Shown here piece by piece: positions 5,337 to 10,610 of a stretch of 10,610 nt of DNA (position 1 is the first letter of the stretch; every line of letters starts with the position of its first letter). The notes beneath the pieces were generated by a model. The model did no database searches. It was given only the letters and a program-made list of their open reading frames with translations, and was not told where the DNA came from. The stretch spans positions 1-10,610 of the forward strand of contig JAGCLR010000099.1 in the NCBI GenBank assembly GCA_017646885.1. Direction: 5' to 3'. Source of the DNA: Methanobrevibacter sp. Lineage in GTDB: Archaea; Methanobacteriota; Methanobacteria; Methanobacteriales; Methanobacteriaceae. The position numbers were made by a program, and so were the translations under genes.

Positions 5337-6560
5337 GTGAAAGTTCAATCTGATGTAAACATAGGACTTGTGGGCCATGTCGATCACGGAAAGACAACAC
5401 TTACTAAAGCATTATCTGGTGTATGGACAGATACTCACAGTGAAGAAACAAAAAGAGGTATTTCAATCCGTTTAGGATATGCAGATATTGAATTCAGAAA
5501 ATGTCCTAAATGTGAGGAACCTTTATGTTACACTACTAAAGATGTTTGTGAGCATTGTGGAAGTGAAACTGAAGTAATCAGAAAAGTATCATTTGTAGAT
5601 GCTCCAGGACACGAAACCTTAATGGCTACCATGTTATCTGGTGCAGCAATCATGGATGGTGCTGTATTGGTAATTGCAGCTAACGAGGAATGTCCTCAAC
5701 CACAAACCAAAGAGCACTTGATGGCACTTGATGTTATCGGTGTTAAAGATGTAGTTGTAGTTCAAAACAAAGTGGATATTGTTCCTAGAGAAAGAGCTGT
5801 TGAGAGTTACAAGGAGATTAAGGAATTTGTAAAAGGTACCTGTGCAGAAGATGCACCAATCATTCCAGTATCCGCTCAACAAGGAGCTAACATTGACATT
5901 CTTATTAAGGCTATCAACGACACAATCATTACACCAGAAAAGGAATTGGACAAACCTGCTAGAATGCATGTAGCTAGATCCTTTGATATTAATAAGCCTG
6001 GTTCCCACCCTAAAAAGATTAAAGGTGGAGTAATCGGTGGAAGTTTGGTTCAAGGTACCCTTAAATTAGGAGATATCATTGAAATCAGACCTGGTATCAA
6101 TATCAAGGAAAGCAAACAGAACAAATGGATCAGCTTGACTTCTGAAATCATTGGATTGGAAGCTGGTGGAGAATCTGTTGAAGAGGTAGGTCCTGGAGGA
6201 CTTATTGGTGTAGCTACTAAATTAGACCCTGCATTAACCAAGGCAGATTCATTATCTGGTTCCGTTGCTGGTGCTGAAGGCACTTTGCCTGAAGTATTGC
6301 ATAGCTTTGATATGAAAACTGAACTTTTGGAACGTGTTGTAGGAACTAAAGATGAAAGAAAAGTAGATCCAATTAAAATCAAAGAGCCTTTAATGATTAA
6401 CTGTGGTACAACCACCACCATTGGTGTAGTGACTAAAGTTAAGAAAAACGTTAGCGTTGCATTGAAATTGCCTGTATGTGCAGACAAAGGGGACAGAGTA
6501 GCTTTATCCCGTAGAGTAGGTGCACGTTGGAGATTAATTGGATTTGGTATAATTCAATAA
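5337..6560 (+). CDS. eif2g: Translation initiation factor aIF2, gamma subunit
   Basis: This 407-residue GTPase forms the core of the aIF2 heterotrimer and carries methionyl initiator tRNA to the small ribosomal subunit; the gamma subunit can also guard mRNA 5' ends in some archaea. It shows G1 GHVDHGKT (13-20), switch [13 protein letters not shown] (39-50), the subunit-specific zinc knuckle C56/C59/C71/C74, G3 DAPGH (88-92), G4 NKVD (144-147) and SAQQGANID (179-187). Two beta-barrel domains follow to the C-terminus. Length is normal. The start is GTG, with AGGTG at 5326-5330 six bases ahead. Its neighbours (PIN protein, Rpo7, Spt4) are those usual in euryarchaea. The upstream spacer is repeat-rich, and a long hairpin covers the stop codon. 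Confidence 0.97.
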   Translation: MKVQSDVNIGLVGHVDHGKTTLTKALSGVWTDTHSEETKRGISIRLGYADIEFRKCPKCEEPLCYTTKDVCEHCGSETEVIRKVSFVDAPGHETLMATMLSGAAIMDGAVLVIAANEECPQPQTKEHLMALDVIGVKDVVVVQNKVDIVPRERAVESYKEIKEFVKGTCAEDAPIIPVSAQQGANIDILIKAINDTIITPEKELDKPARMHVARSFDINKPGSHPKKIKGGVIGGSLVQGTLKLGDIIEIRPGINIKESKQNKWISLTSEIIGLEAGGESVEEVGPGGLIGVATKLDPALTKADSLSGSVAGAEGTLPEVLHSFDMKTELLERVVGTKDERKVDPIKIKEPLMINCGTTTTIGVVTKVKKNVSVALKLPVCADKGDRVALSRRVGARWRLIGFGIIQ

Positions 6561-6585
6561 TTCTAAATCATTAGATTATTGGATT
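6551..6585 (+). terminator. 15-pair hairpin covering the aIF2 gamma stop codon
   Basis: 6551-6560 pairs with 6576-6585 (ten pairs, one T-G at 6554-6582), then TCTAA (6562-6566) pairs with TTAGA (6571-6575), with one bulged T at 6561 and a four-base loop ATCA. The TAA stop (6558-6560) is within the stem. Only a weak T-rich stretch follows, so it may be a partial terminator or an mRNA end-forming or protecting structure ahead of the PIN gene 54 bases downstream. Confidence 0.5.
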
Positions 6586-6614
6586 TCATTTAAAATTTAG
6601 TTAACTGTGATAAC

Positions 6615-7019
6615 ATGGAATCTGGAGATAAAAGAGAAGTATTCATTGATACTAACTTTTTTATGATTCCTTTTCAATTCAATGTGGATATTATAGAGGA
6701 ATTCAAAAGAATCTTGCCTAATTATCAATTGGTAACTGCAAGCTTTGTCATAAATGAGCTTAAGGGCTTGAAGAATAACAATAAGGGCAAAGTTAGATTA
6801 GCTGCAGGATTAGGTTTGAAAATTGCACAATCTGGCGATATTGAAATTAGGGACATTCCTTTAAATGATGGCGAATCAGTGGATGATGCATTGCTTAGAG
6901 TGTCTAAAGTATTGGCAACAAATGATGCAAATCTACGAAAGAAAGCCAAGAAAAAGGGAATTGCATTAGTTATCCTAAGGCAAAAGAAATATCTGGCAGT
7001 TGAAGGTTATCTGGTTTAA
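6615..7019 (+). CDS. PIN-domain protein, Fcf1/Utp24-like, probable RNase
   Basis: This 134-residue protein is essentially one PIN nuclease domain. Likely metal-binding acidic residues are D12 in the IDTNFF start, E48 in FVINELKGL, D90/D91 in the SVDDALL segment and D104 in the ATNDANL motif. The sequence resembles the archaeal Fcf1/Utp24 group, whose eukaryotic members cleave pre-rRNA, more than VapC toxins. No antitoxin gene lies next to it; instead it sits between aIF2 gamma and the Rpo7-Spt4 pair, its conserved place in many archaea. A housekeeping role in RNA processing or decay is therefore inferred, without proof of substrate. The ATG has only GTGAT (6607-6611) as a partial ribosome binding site. 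A hairpin begins two bases after the stop codon. Confidence 0.9.
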   Translation: MESGDKREVFIDTNFFMIPFQFNVDIIEEFKRILPNYQLVTASFVINELKGLKNNNKGKVRLAAGLGLKIAQSGDIEIRDIPLNDGESVDDALLRVSKVLATNDANLRKKAKKKGIALVILRQKKYLAVEGYLV

Positions 7020-7020
7020 C

Positions 7021-7070
7021 AGTTAATTTATCCTAATTAATTAACTTTAAATAGTTTTATTATTATATTC
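7021..7070 (+). terminator. Hairpin with T-rich tail after the PIN gene
   Basis: AGTTAATT (7021-7028) pairs exactly with AATTAACT (7039-7046) around a ten-base loop, starting two bases after the PIN stop codon. AT-rich sequence with short T-runs follows. It probably marks the end of the aIF2 gamma-PIN transcript, as a TATA-like element for the polymerase genes lies downstream. Confidence 0.45.
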
Positions 7071-7104
7071 TTAATTGATATTCATTGATTTATTAAAAAA
7101 TTGA

Positions 7105-7113
7105 CTTATAAAA
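7105..7113 (+). promoter_or_regulatory. Possible TATA element for the Rpo7-Spt4 operon
   Basis: CTTATAAAA is TATA-like. Initiation about 25 bases downstream (near 7134) would give a very short leader with the GAGG ribosome binding site (7134-7137) at its start. An alternative, TTTAAATA at about 7047-7054, would give a longer leader. Neither is decisive. Confidence 0.35.
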
Positions 7114-7144
7114 TTTAAATTTCACTTAAAAACGAGGGATTATT

Positions 7145-7726
7145 TTGTATTACATGACAACTATTGAGGGAACTGTAAGAATTCCGCCTTACAGATTTGA
7201 TGAACCTCTTGAAGATGTAGCTATTGAAACTTTAAATGAGGAATACATTGGACAGCTCGATAAGAATTTAGGTTTAATGGTCGGTGCTGTCAGCATTGAG
7301 GAAATTGGTGAAGGAGTGCTCATTATGGGTGATGGTGCTGCTTACCATAATGTTGTATTCAATGCAATATTCTTCAAGCCTGAACAACAGGAAATTGTTG
7401 AAGGTGAAGTGACTGACATTACTGAATTCGGTGCATTTGTAAGAATTGGTCCTATGGAAGGTCTTGTACACGTATCTCAAGTAACTGATGACTATATCAA
7501 TTACGATCCTAAGAATGCATCTCTTTTAGGTAACGAATCCAAAAAGGTCTTAACTGAAGGAGACAGAATCAGAGCAAGAATAGTTACTTTAAGTCTTAAA
7601 GGAAAATCCATTAAGGAATCTAAGATTGGTCTTACCATGAGACAACCTAACTTAGGTAAATTCGAATGGATTCAAGCTGAAAAGAATAAGGCACTAGAAA
7701 AAGCTAATGCTAAGGTGGAAGAATAA
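7145..7726 (+). CDS. rpoE1: RNA polymerase subunit Rpo7 (RpoE', RpoE1)
   Basis: This 193-residue subunit pairs with Rpo4 to form the polymerase stalk, which binds emerging RNA and helps promoter opening and termination. The N-terminal RNP-like half (residues 1-80) includes the tip motif [19 protein letters not shown] (54-72). The C-terminal S1/OB domain starts at [21 protein letters not shown] (84-104) and includes GLVHVSQV (106-113); [10 protein letters not shown] (163-172) closes it. The TTG at 7145 is preferred over the in-frame ATG at 7154 because GAGG at 7134-7137 is seven bases ahead, and because the MYY beginning gives the same N-terminal length as the M. jannaschii subunit. The stop codon shares its last A with the Spt4 start, so the two are coupled. 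Confidence 0.96.
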   Translation: MYYMTTIEGTVRIPPYRFDEPLEDVAIETLNEEYIGQLDKNLGLMVGAVSIEEIGEGVLIMGDGAAYHNVVFNAIFFKPEQQEIVEGEVTDITEFGAFVRIGPMEGLVHVSQVTDDYINYDPKNASLLGNESKKVLTEGDRIRARIVTLSLKGKSIKESKIGLTMRQPNLGKFEWIQAEKNKALEKANAKVEE

Positions 7727-7908
7727 TGGTATTATACGCTTGTACACATTGCAGTTTATTAACTGATAAGCAACAATGTCCGGAATGTAAAAACCCTACT
7801 TCATCTAATTGGAGCGGACTTTTAATCATAACTAATCCTGAAGAGTCTGAAGTTGCTCGTGAATTAGGAATTACAAAAGCTGGCGAATACGCTTTAAGAG
7901 TAAGATAA
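7726..7908 (+). CDS. spt4: Transcription elongation factor Spt4 (RpoE'', RpoE2)
   Basis: This 60-residue zinc-ribbon protein is the small partner of Spt5 and clamps on RNA polymerase to raise processivity. The zinc site is C6/C9 (CTHC) and C18/C21 (CPEC). The following NWSGLLIITNPEESEVARELG stretch (residues 28-48) carries the Spt5-binding beta strand and the IxNPExS motif typical of Spt4. The ATG overlaps the Rpo7 stop by one base (TAATG), with AGGTGG at 7713-7718 inside the Rpo7 gene. The stop codon lies in the loop of a terminator hairpin. Identity is firm from motif and neighbour. Confidence 0.96.
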   Translation: MVLYACTHCSLLTDKQQCPECKNPTSSNWSGLLIITNPEESEVARELGITKAGEYALRVR

Positions 7909-7957
7909 TTTTCTTAACTCTTTTTTTTATTTTTTCTATTTTTTTAGTTTTTATTTA
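7896..7957 (+). terminator. Intrinsic-type terminator of the Rpo7-Spt4 operon
   Basis: AAGAGTAAGA (7896-7905) pairs with 7912-7922 in ten pairs with one bulged A at 7917. The six-base loop (7906-7911) begins with the Spt4 stop codon TAA. A T-run of eight bases follows at 7921-7928, then further T-runs to about 7957. It is the clearest hairpin-plus-T terminator of the window. Confidence 0.7.
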
Positions 7958-8014
7958 CCATTTCTTTTTTTAAAATCATTTTTTTCTATTTTTAGGGCAT
8001 TTTTTATGCTAAAC

Positions 8015-8023
8015 TTTATATAT
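8015..8023 (+). promoter_or_regulatory. Box A (TATA) promoter of the DUF359-S24e-S27ae unit
   Basis: TTTATATAT is an exact box A, placed after the Spt4 terminator. Initiation near 8045 would leave a leader of about 95 bases. A second TATA-like run (8064-8075) and an 11-base direct repeat TTTAAAATATT (8084-8094 and 8097-8107) lie between it and the start, so an alternative start near 8090 is possible. Confidence 0.6.
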
Positions 8024-8139
8024 CTTAAATTAGATAAATATTAAAGTATAATAATTATTTTACTATATATTTTATAGACTTATTTTAAAATATTGATTTA
8101 AAATATTATTATTGTAGATTTATTGATAGAGGTTAAAAC

Positions 8140-8640
8140 TTGTTTAGATTAGACGAAAATTTAATTGGTGAATTTAAAGCGCCTTTAGGTAAATTGTACC
8201 CAGAATTTGAAGATGCAATTTCCCTCATTAAAGAAGCTAATTTCCTAATCTCTGTTGGTGATCAGACAACTAAGAATCTCGTTGACATTGATTTGATTCC
8301 AGATTTGGGAATCATTGACCATCGTATTCAACGTAAAGATCATAATTATGATATTATTCGTACTGAAAACATTTTAGAGGCAGACAATCCTGCAGGTACA
8401 ATCACTGAAAATCTATGGGAAACCATAGAGGAAGCTATTTCTTTAACTTTGAAAGATAGCGAAAAACGCATTATTGTGGTTGAAGGGGAAGAAGATCTTG
8501 CAGTTCTTCCATGCTTATTGATTGCACCTGAAGATGCTGTTATTTTATATGGCCAGCCAAATGAAGGATTGGTCTTTGTAAATGTTTGCGAAGGAAAAGA
8601 CAAAGCTGAAAGACTTATGACTTTTTTCAATGAGGAATAG
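8140..8640 (+). CDS. GTP-dependent dephospho-CoA kinase, DUF359 family
   Basis: This 166-residue member of the DUF359 family catalyses, in characterised archaeal members, phosphorylation of dephospho-CoA with GTP, the last step of coenzyme A synthesis. It is unrelated to bacterial CoaE. Family motifs seen in order are VGDQTT (39-44), DLGIIDHRIQR (55-65), NPAGTIT (83-89), VEGEEDLAVLP (114-124) and YGQPNEGLV (137-145). Length is typical. The start is TTG, with GAGGT at 8129-8133 six bases upstream. It follows the Spt4 terminator and its own box A, and precedes S24e by 79 bases. This neighbourhood next to S24e is common in euryarchaea. The function is inferred from family membership. Confidence 0.9.
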   Translation: MFRLDENLIGEFKAPLGKLYPEFEDAISLIKEANFLISVGDQTTKNLVDIDLIPDLGIIDHRIQRKDHNYDIIRTENILEADNPAGTITENLWETIEEAISLTLKDSEKRIIVVEGEEDLAVLPCLLIAPEDAVILYGQPNEGLVFVNVCEGKDKAERLMTFFNEE

Positions 8641-8661
8641 TCGCTCTCTTGGCTTTGAACT

Positions 8662-8714
8662 GATTTAAATTTGTATTTTATAATTAATTTAAATTCTAAC
8701 CTAAAAAAGAGGTT
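8662..8714 (+). promoter_or_regulatory. S24e leader: inverted repeat and ribosome-binding-site hairpin
   Basis: GATTTAAATT (8662-8671) can pair with AATTTAAATT (8686-8695) in ten pairs, one G-T. Its loop contains a TATA-like ATTTTATAATT (about 8675-8685), which could be a promoter. Next, AACCT (8698-8702) pairs with AGGTT (8710-8714) around seven bases, covering most of the GAGGT ribosome binding site (8709-8713) of S24e. Translational masking is possible, though a five-pair stem is weak. Confidence 0.3.
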
Positions 8715-8719
8715 TTATA

Positions 8720-9037
8720 ATGGAAATCGAAATTATTGAAAAGAAAGAAAACGTTTTATTTGATAGAACTGAAGTTAAATTTTTTGTTTCATATGTGGGA
8801 GAACCAACTCCTAAGCTTTTAGATGTAAAAAGCAAATTAGTTGCTATGCTCGACACCAAAAAAGAATTGATTGTTGTAGACAACATTCAACCTGGATACG
8901 GTGAACCTAAAGCAACTGGTTATGCTAAAGTTTACGGTAGAGAATCATCTTTAATTGATGTTGAAAAACCAAGCATCATTGAAAAGAACAAAGAACCAGA
9001 AGCTCCTGCTGAAGAAGAAGATGAAGCGGAAGAATAA
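8720..9037 (+). CDS. rps24e: Ribosomal protein S24e (eS24)
   Basis: This 105-residue small-subunit protein begins MEIEIIEKKENVLFDRTEV, with the R-x-E-V-x-F motif typical of S24e. The diagnostic segment YGEPKATGYAKVYG is at about residues 60-73. The final third is low-complexity and acidic (PEAPAEEEDEAEE), like the end of S6e here. The ATG is preceded by GAGGT at 8709-8713. It lies between the DUF359 kinase and S27ae, the expected pairing S24e-S27ae. Its length is normal for archaea. No stop-codon hairpin is seen here, in keeping with the short 27-base gap to S27ae and likely cotranscription. Confidence 0.95.
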   Translation: MEIEIIEKKENVLFDRTEVKFFVSYVGEPTPKLLDVKSKLVAMLDTKKELIVVDNIQPGYGEPKATGYAKVYGRESSLIDVEKPSIIEKNKEPEAPAEEEDEAEE

Positions 9038-9064
9038 ATGATTGGTGTTTAGGAGGATATTATT

Positions 9065-9223
9065 ATGCCTGATAAAAAAGATTTATATACTGTAGAAGGA
9101 GACAAAATCGTAAGAAAAAACCCATTTTGTCCTCGTTGTGGTGAAGGCGTATTCATGGCTGACCACGGTGACAGATTCGCTTGTGGTAAATGCGGATACA
9201 CTGAAATGAAAGCAAAAGAATAG
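9065..9223 (+). CDS. rps27ae: Ribosomal protein S27ae (eS31)
   Basis: This 52-residue zinc-ribbon small-subunit protein corresponds to the ribosomal part of the eukaryotic ubiquitin-S27a fusion; there is no ubiquitin part. It is found by translating the short frame after S24e. The motif [21 protein letters not shown] is followed by [11 protein letters not shown], with zinc ligands C22, C25, C40 and C43. The ATG has a strong AGGAGG at 9051-9056, eight bases ahead. It is 27 bases after S24e and surely in the same transcript. In many archaea the next gene is Kae1; here a terminator and argH follow instead. The stop codon sits in a nine-pair terminator stem. Confidence 0.95.
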   Translation: MPDKKDLYTVEGDKIVRKNPFCPRCGEGVFMADHGDRFACGKCGYTEMKAKE

Positions 9224-9275
9224 ATTTATTCTTTTCTTTTTACTTTTTACTTTTTTTACTTTTTTTACTTATTTT
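9214..9275 (+). terminator. Intrinsic-type terminator with tandem T-tracts after S27ae
   Basis: AAAAGAATA (9214-9222) pairs exactly with TATTCTTTT (9227-9235) around GATT; the TAG stop codon (9221-9223) is within it. Four tandem units of the type C-T(5 or 7)-A follow: CTTTTTA at 9236 and 9243, and CTTTTTTTA at 9250 and 9259. Several T-runs in a row would give repeated chances to terminate. No gene is seen in the rest of the 250-base spacer, apart from the argH leader elements. Confidence 0.7.
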
Positions 9276-9349
9276 AATTATTTTTACTTAAACATTTTTT
9301 AAACTATTTTTAATTCTATTTTTTAAATAATTTTTCTAATTTTTAGATA

Positions 9350-9358
9350 TTTATATAA
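9350..9358 (+). promoter_or_regulatory. Box A (TATA) promoter of argH
   Basis: TTTATATAA is a good box A. Initiation would be near 9380, leaving a leader of about 95 bases with an inverted repeat at 9397-9416. It follows the S27ae terminator, so argH is probably a separate transcription unit. Confidence 0.6.
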
Positions 9359-9396
9359 ATTATTAAAACTAAAATTTAATAATATATAACTAATTA

Positions 9397-9416
9397 AAGA
9401 ATTTTCACGAATTCTT
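9397..9416 (+). promoter_or_regulatory. Perfect inverted repeat in the argH leader
   Basis: AAGAATT (9397-9403) and AATTCTT (9410-9416) are exact reverse complements around TTCACG. It lies shortly downstream of the predicted argH transcription start, a position suited to an operator or leader hairpin. It is not a clear match to the bacterial ARG box, so no regulator is named. Confidence 0.35.
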
Positions 9417-9473
9417 ATTTAAGATTATAATTAGAATTTTTCATTTACTATTTAATTTAATGAGTTGATATCC

Positions 9474-10610
9474 TTGAAAATTAGAACTGGAAGACTTGAA
9501 AAGGAAATGACCGATGAAGCTGCAGTATACACCTCTTCATTGGAATTTGACAGATTTATCTTTGATGCAGACATTCAATGCAATTACGCTCACACATCAA
9601 TGCTTAAGGCTCAAGGGATTATAGATGAGGAAATAGCAGATAAGATCCTTGAAGCATTGGATAAGCTAAGTGATGAAGGCTTTGATGCCCTTGAATTTGA
9701 CCATTCCGTTGAAGACGTTCATATGGCTGTAGAAAACTATGTAACAAAGCTTGTAGGTCCTGAGGCAGGATTCATGCATACTGCAAAATCAAGAAACGAT
9801 CAGGTTGCAACTGACATAAGATTATTATTGAGAGACAGGATAAGTGAAATTCAAATAGGAATACTTGAATTCATTGAAGGAATCCTTGAACTTGCAAAAG
9901 AGCATAAGGAAACTGTCATGATTGGATACACTCACTTGCAGCATGCTCAACCGGTTACTTTAGCTCATCACTTGATGGCACATGCACAAGCCTTGAAGAG
10001 AGATTACCAAAGATTGGATGATACCTATAAGAGAGTAAATCTAAATCCATTAGGCTCTGCAGCAATGGCTACAACCAGTTTTCCAATTGACAGGGAATTG
10101 ACCACACAGCTATTAGGTTTTGATGATTACTTGGAAAACTCAATGGATGGTGTTTCATCAAGAGACCATATTGCAGAAACAGTATTTGACTTAAGCGCAT
10201 TATGCACCACTTTGTCAAAAATCTGTGAAGAGCTTGTTCTTTGGAGCACTTATGAGTTTGGAATCGTCTCAATGGCAGATGAATACTCATCAACATCATC
10301 AATCATGCCACAGAAGAAAAACCCTGATGTAGCTGAAGTGGCAAGGTCTAAATGTGCTATTGTAAACGGGGAATTGATCACTATTCTAACTATCCTTAAA
10401 GCCATTCCATACACTTACAACAGGGATTTGCAGGAAATAACCCCTCATTTATGGAATGCTTGCGATGTGGCTTATGACACTTTAAAGATAGTCAATCATA
10501 TGCTTTTGACAGTTACATTCTATACAGAAAGATGCCTTGAATTGGCAGGAGATAACTTTGCAACTGCAACTGACTTGGCAGACATCATGGTTAGGGAAAG
10601 AAAGATACCA
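9474..10610 (+). CDS. argH: Argininosuccinate lyase (3' end outside the window)
   Basis: The frame is open from a TTG at 9474 to the last base, giving 379 residues of a protein usually near 470. It cleaves argininosuccinate to arginine and fumarate, the last step of arginine synthesis. Evidence includes [20 protein letters not shown] at the start, [12 protein letters not shown] (106-117), the catalytic-acid region [15 protein letters not shown] (152-166), [18 protein letters not shown] (191-208) and the superfamily signature [14 protein letters not shown] (272-285) with the catalytic serine loop. These also fit the fumarase/aspartase superfamily, but THLQHAQP and IMPQKKNP specify ArgH. The start has only a weak ribosome binding site (GAGTTGAT, 9462-9469). 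An in-frame TTG at 9465 would add three residues. It follows its own box A and is not functionally tied to the genes before it. Confidence 0.95.
   Translation, partial: MKIRTGRLEKEMTDEAAVYTSSLEFDRFIFDADIQCNYAHTSMLKAQGIIDEEIADKILEALDKLSDEGFDALEFDHSVEDVHMAVENYVTKLVGPEAGFMHTAKSRNDQVATDIRLLLRDRISEIQIGILEFIEGILELAKEHKETVMIGYTHLQHAQPVTLAHHLMAHAQALKRDYQRLDDTYKRVNLNPLGSAAMATTSFPIDRELTTQLLGFDDYLENSMDGVSSRDHIAETVFDLSALCTTLSKICEELVLWSTYEFGIVSMADEYSSTSSIMPQKKNPDVAEVARSKCAIVNGELITILTILKAIPYTYNRDLQEITPHLWNACDVAYDTLKIVNHMLLTVTFYTERCLELAGDNFATATDLADIMVRERKIP

Noticed and set aside
6615..7019. VapBC-type toxin-antitoxin pair
   Set aside because: There is no small antitoxin frame beside the PIN gene, and sequence and position fit the housekeeping Fcf1-like group better.
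7997..8009. GCAT/ATGC hairpin around TTTTT before the DUF359 promoter
   Set aside because: It has only four pairs and is easily due to chance; it lies upstream of the box A, so it has no clear leader role.
9236..9275. CRISPR-like or satellite repeat
   Set aside because: The units are only 7-9 bases of C-T(n)-A with no spacers; this is a T-tract terminator.

Overview
The window is a very AT-rich piece of an archaeal chromosome, most likely from a methanogen of the order Methanobacteriales and probably Methanobrevibacter or a close relative. The evidence is a short HMf-type histone, eukaryote-like ribosomal proteins (L7Ae, S28e, L24e, S6e, S24e, S27ae), aIF5B, aIF2 gamma, RNA polymerase subunit Rpo7 (RpoE1) with Spt4 (RpoE2), T-rich spacers, TTTATATA-type box A promoters, GGAGGTGAT-like ribosome binding sites and frequent TTG/GTG starts. 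The genus is inferred from general sequence character, not from a search.

Layout, all genes on the + strand: (1) 1-464 is a T-rich, gene-free spacer with phased T-tracts, ending in the histone promoter. (2) The histone gene is at 465-662, followed by two hairpin terminators. (3) 663-1336 has no gene but holds a box A, a run of hairpins and a GC-richer hairpin with a T-run. It may encode a structured non-coding RNA, followed by the leader of L7Ae. (4) 1337-4488 is the conserved cluster L7Ae - S28e - L24e - Ndk - aIF5B. (5) S6e (4611-4997) is followed by a 340-base repeat-rich spacer. (6) aIF2 gamma (5337-6560) and a PIN-domain protein (6615-7019) come next. (7) Rpo7 (RpoE1) and Spt4 (RpoE2) share one base at 7726 and end in a strong hairpin plus T-run terminator. 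(8) A box A promoter precedes the DUF359 dephospho-CoA kinase (8140-8640), S24e (8720-9037) and S27ae (9065-9223), which end in another hairpin plus T-run terminator. (9) argH starts at 9474 behind its own box A and runs off the right edge.

Functionally this is a growth-linked block. It supplies ribosome parts, the subunit-joining factor (aIF5B), the initiator-tRNA carrier (aIF2 gamma), the polymerase stalk subunit and Spt4, a probable RNA-processing nuclease, nucleotide balance (Ndk), CoA synthesis, chromatin protein, and the last step of arginine synthesis.

No mobile element, CRISPR array, tRNA or rRNA gene is visible, and the protein content is conventional. The most interesting signals are at RNA level. 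They are a kink-turn-like element just upstream of the L7Ae ribosome binding site, a chain of hairpins that may be a small RNA between histone and L7Ae, hairpins that overlap or directly follow stop codons at many gene ends, and possible Shine-Dalgarno-masking hairpins before S6e and S24e. All of these are inferences in AT-rich sequence, where stems also arise by chance.
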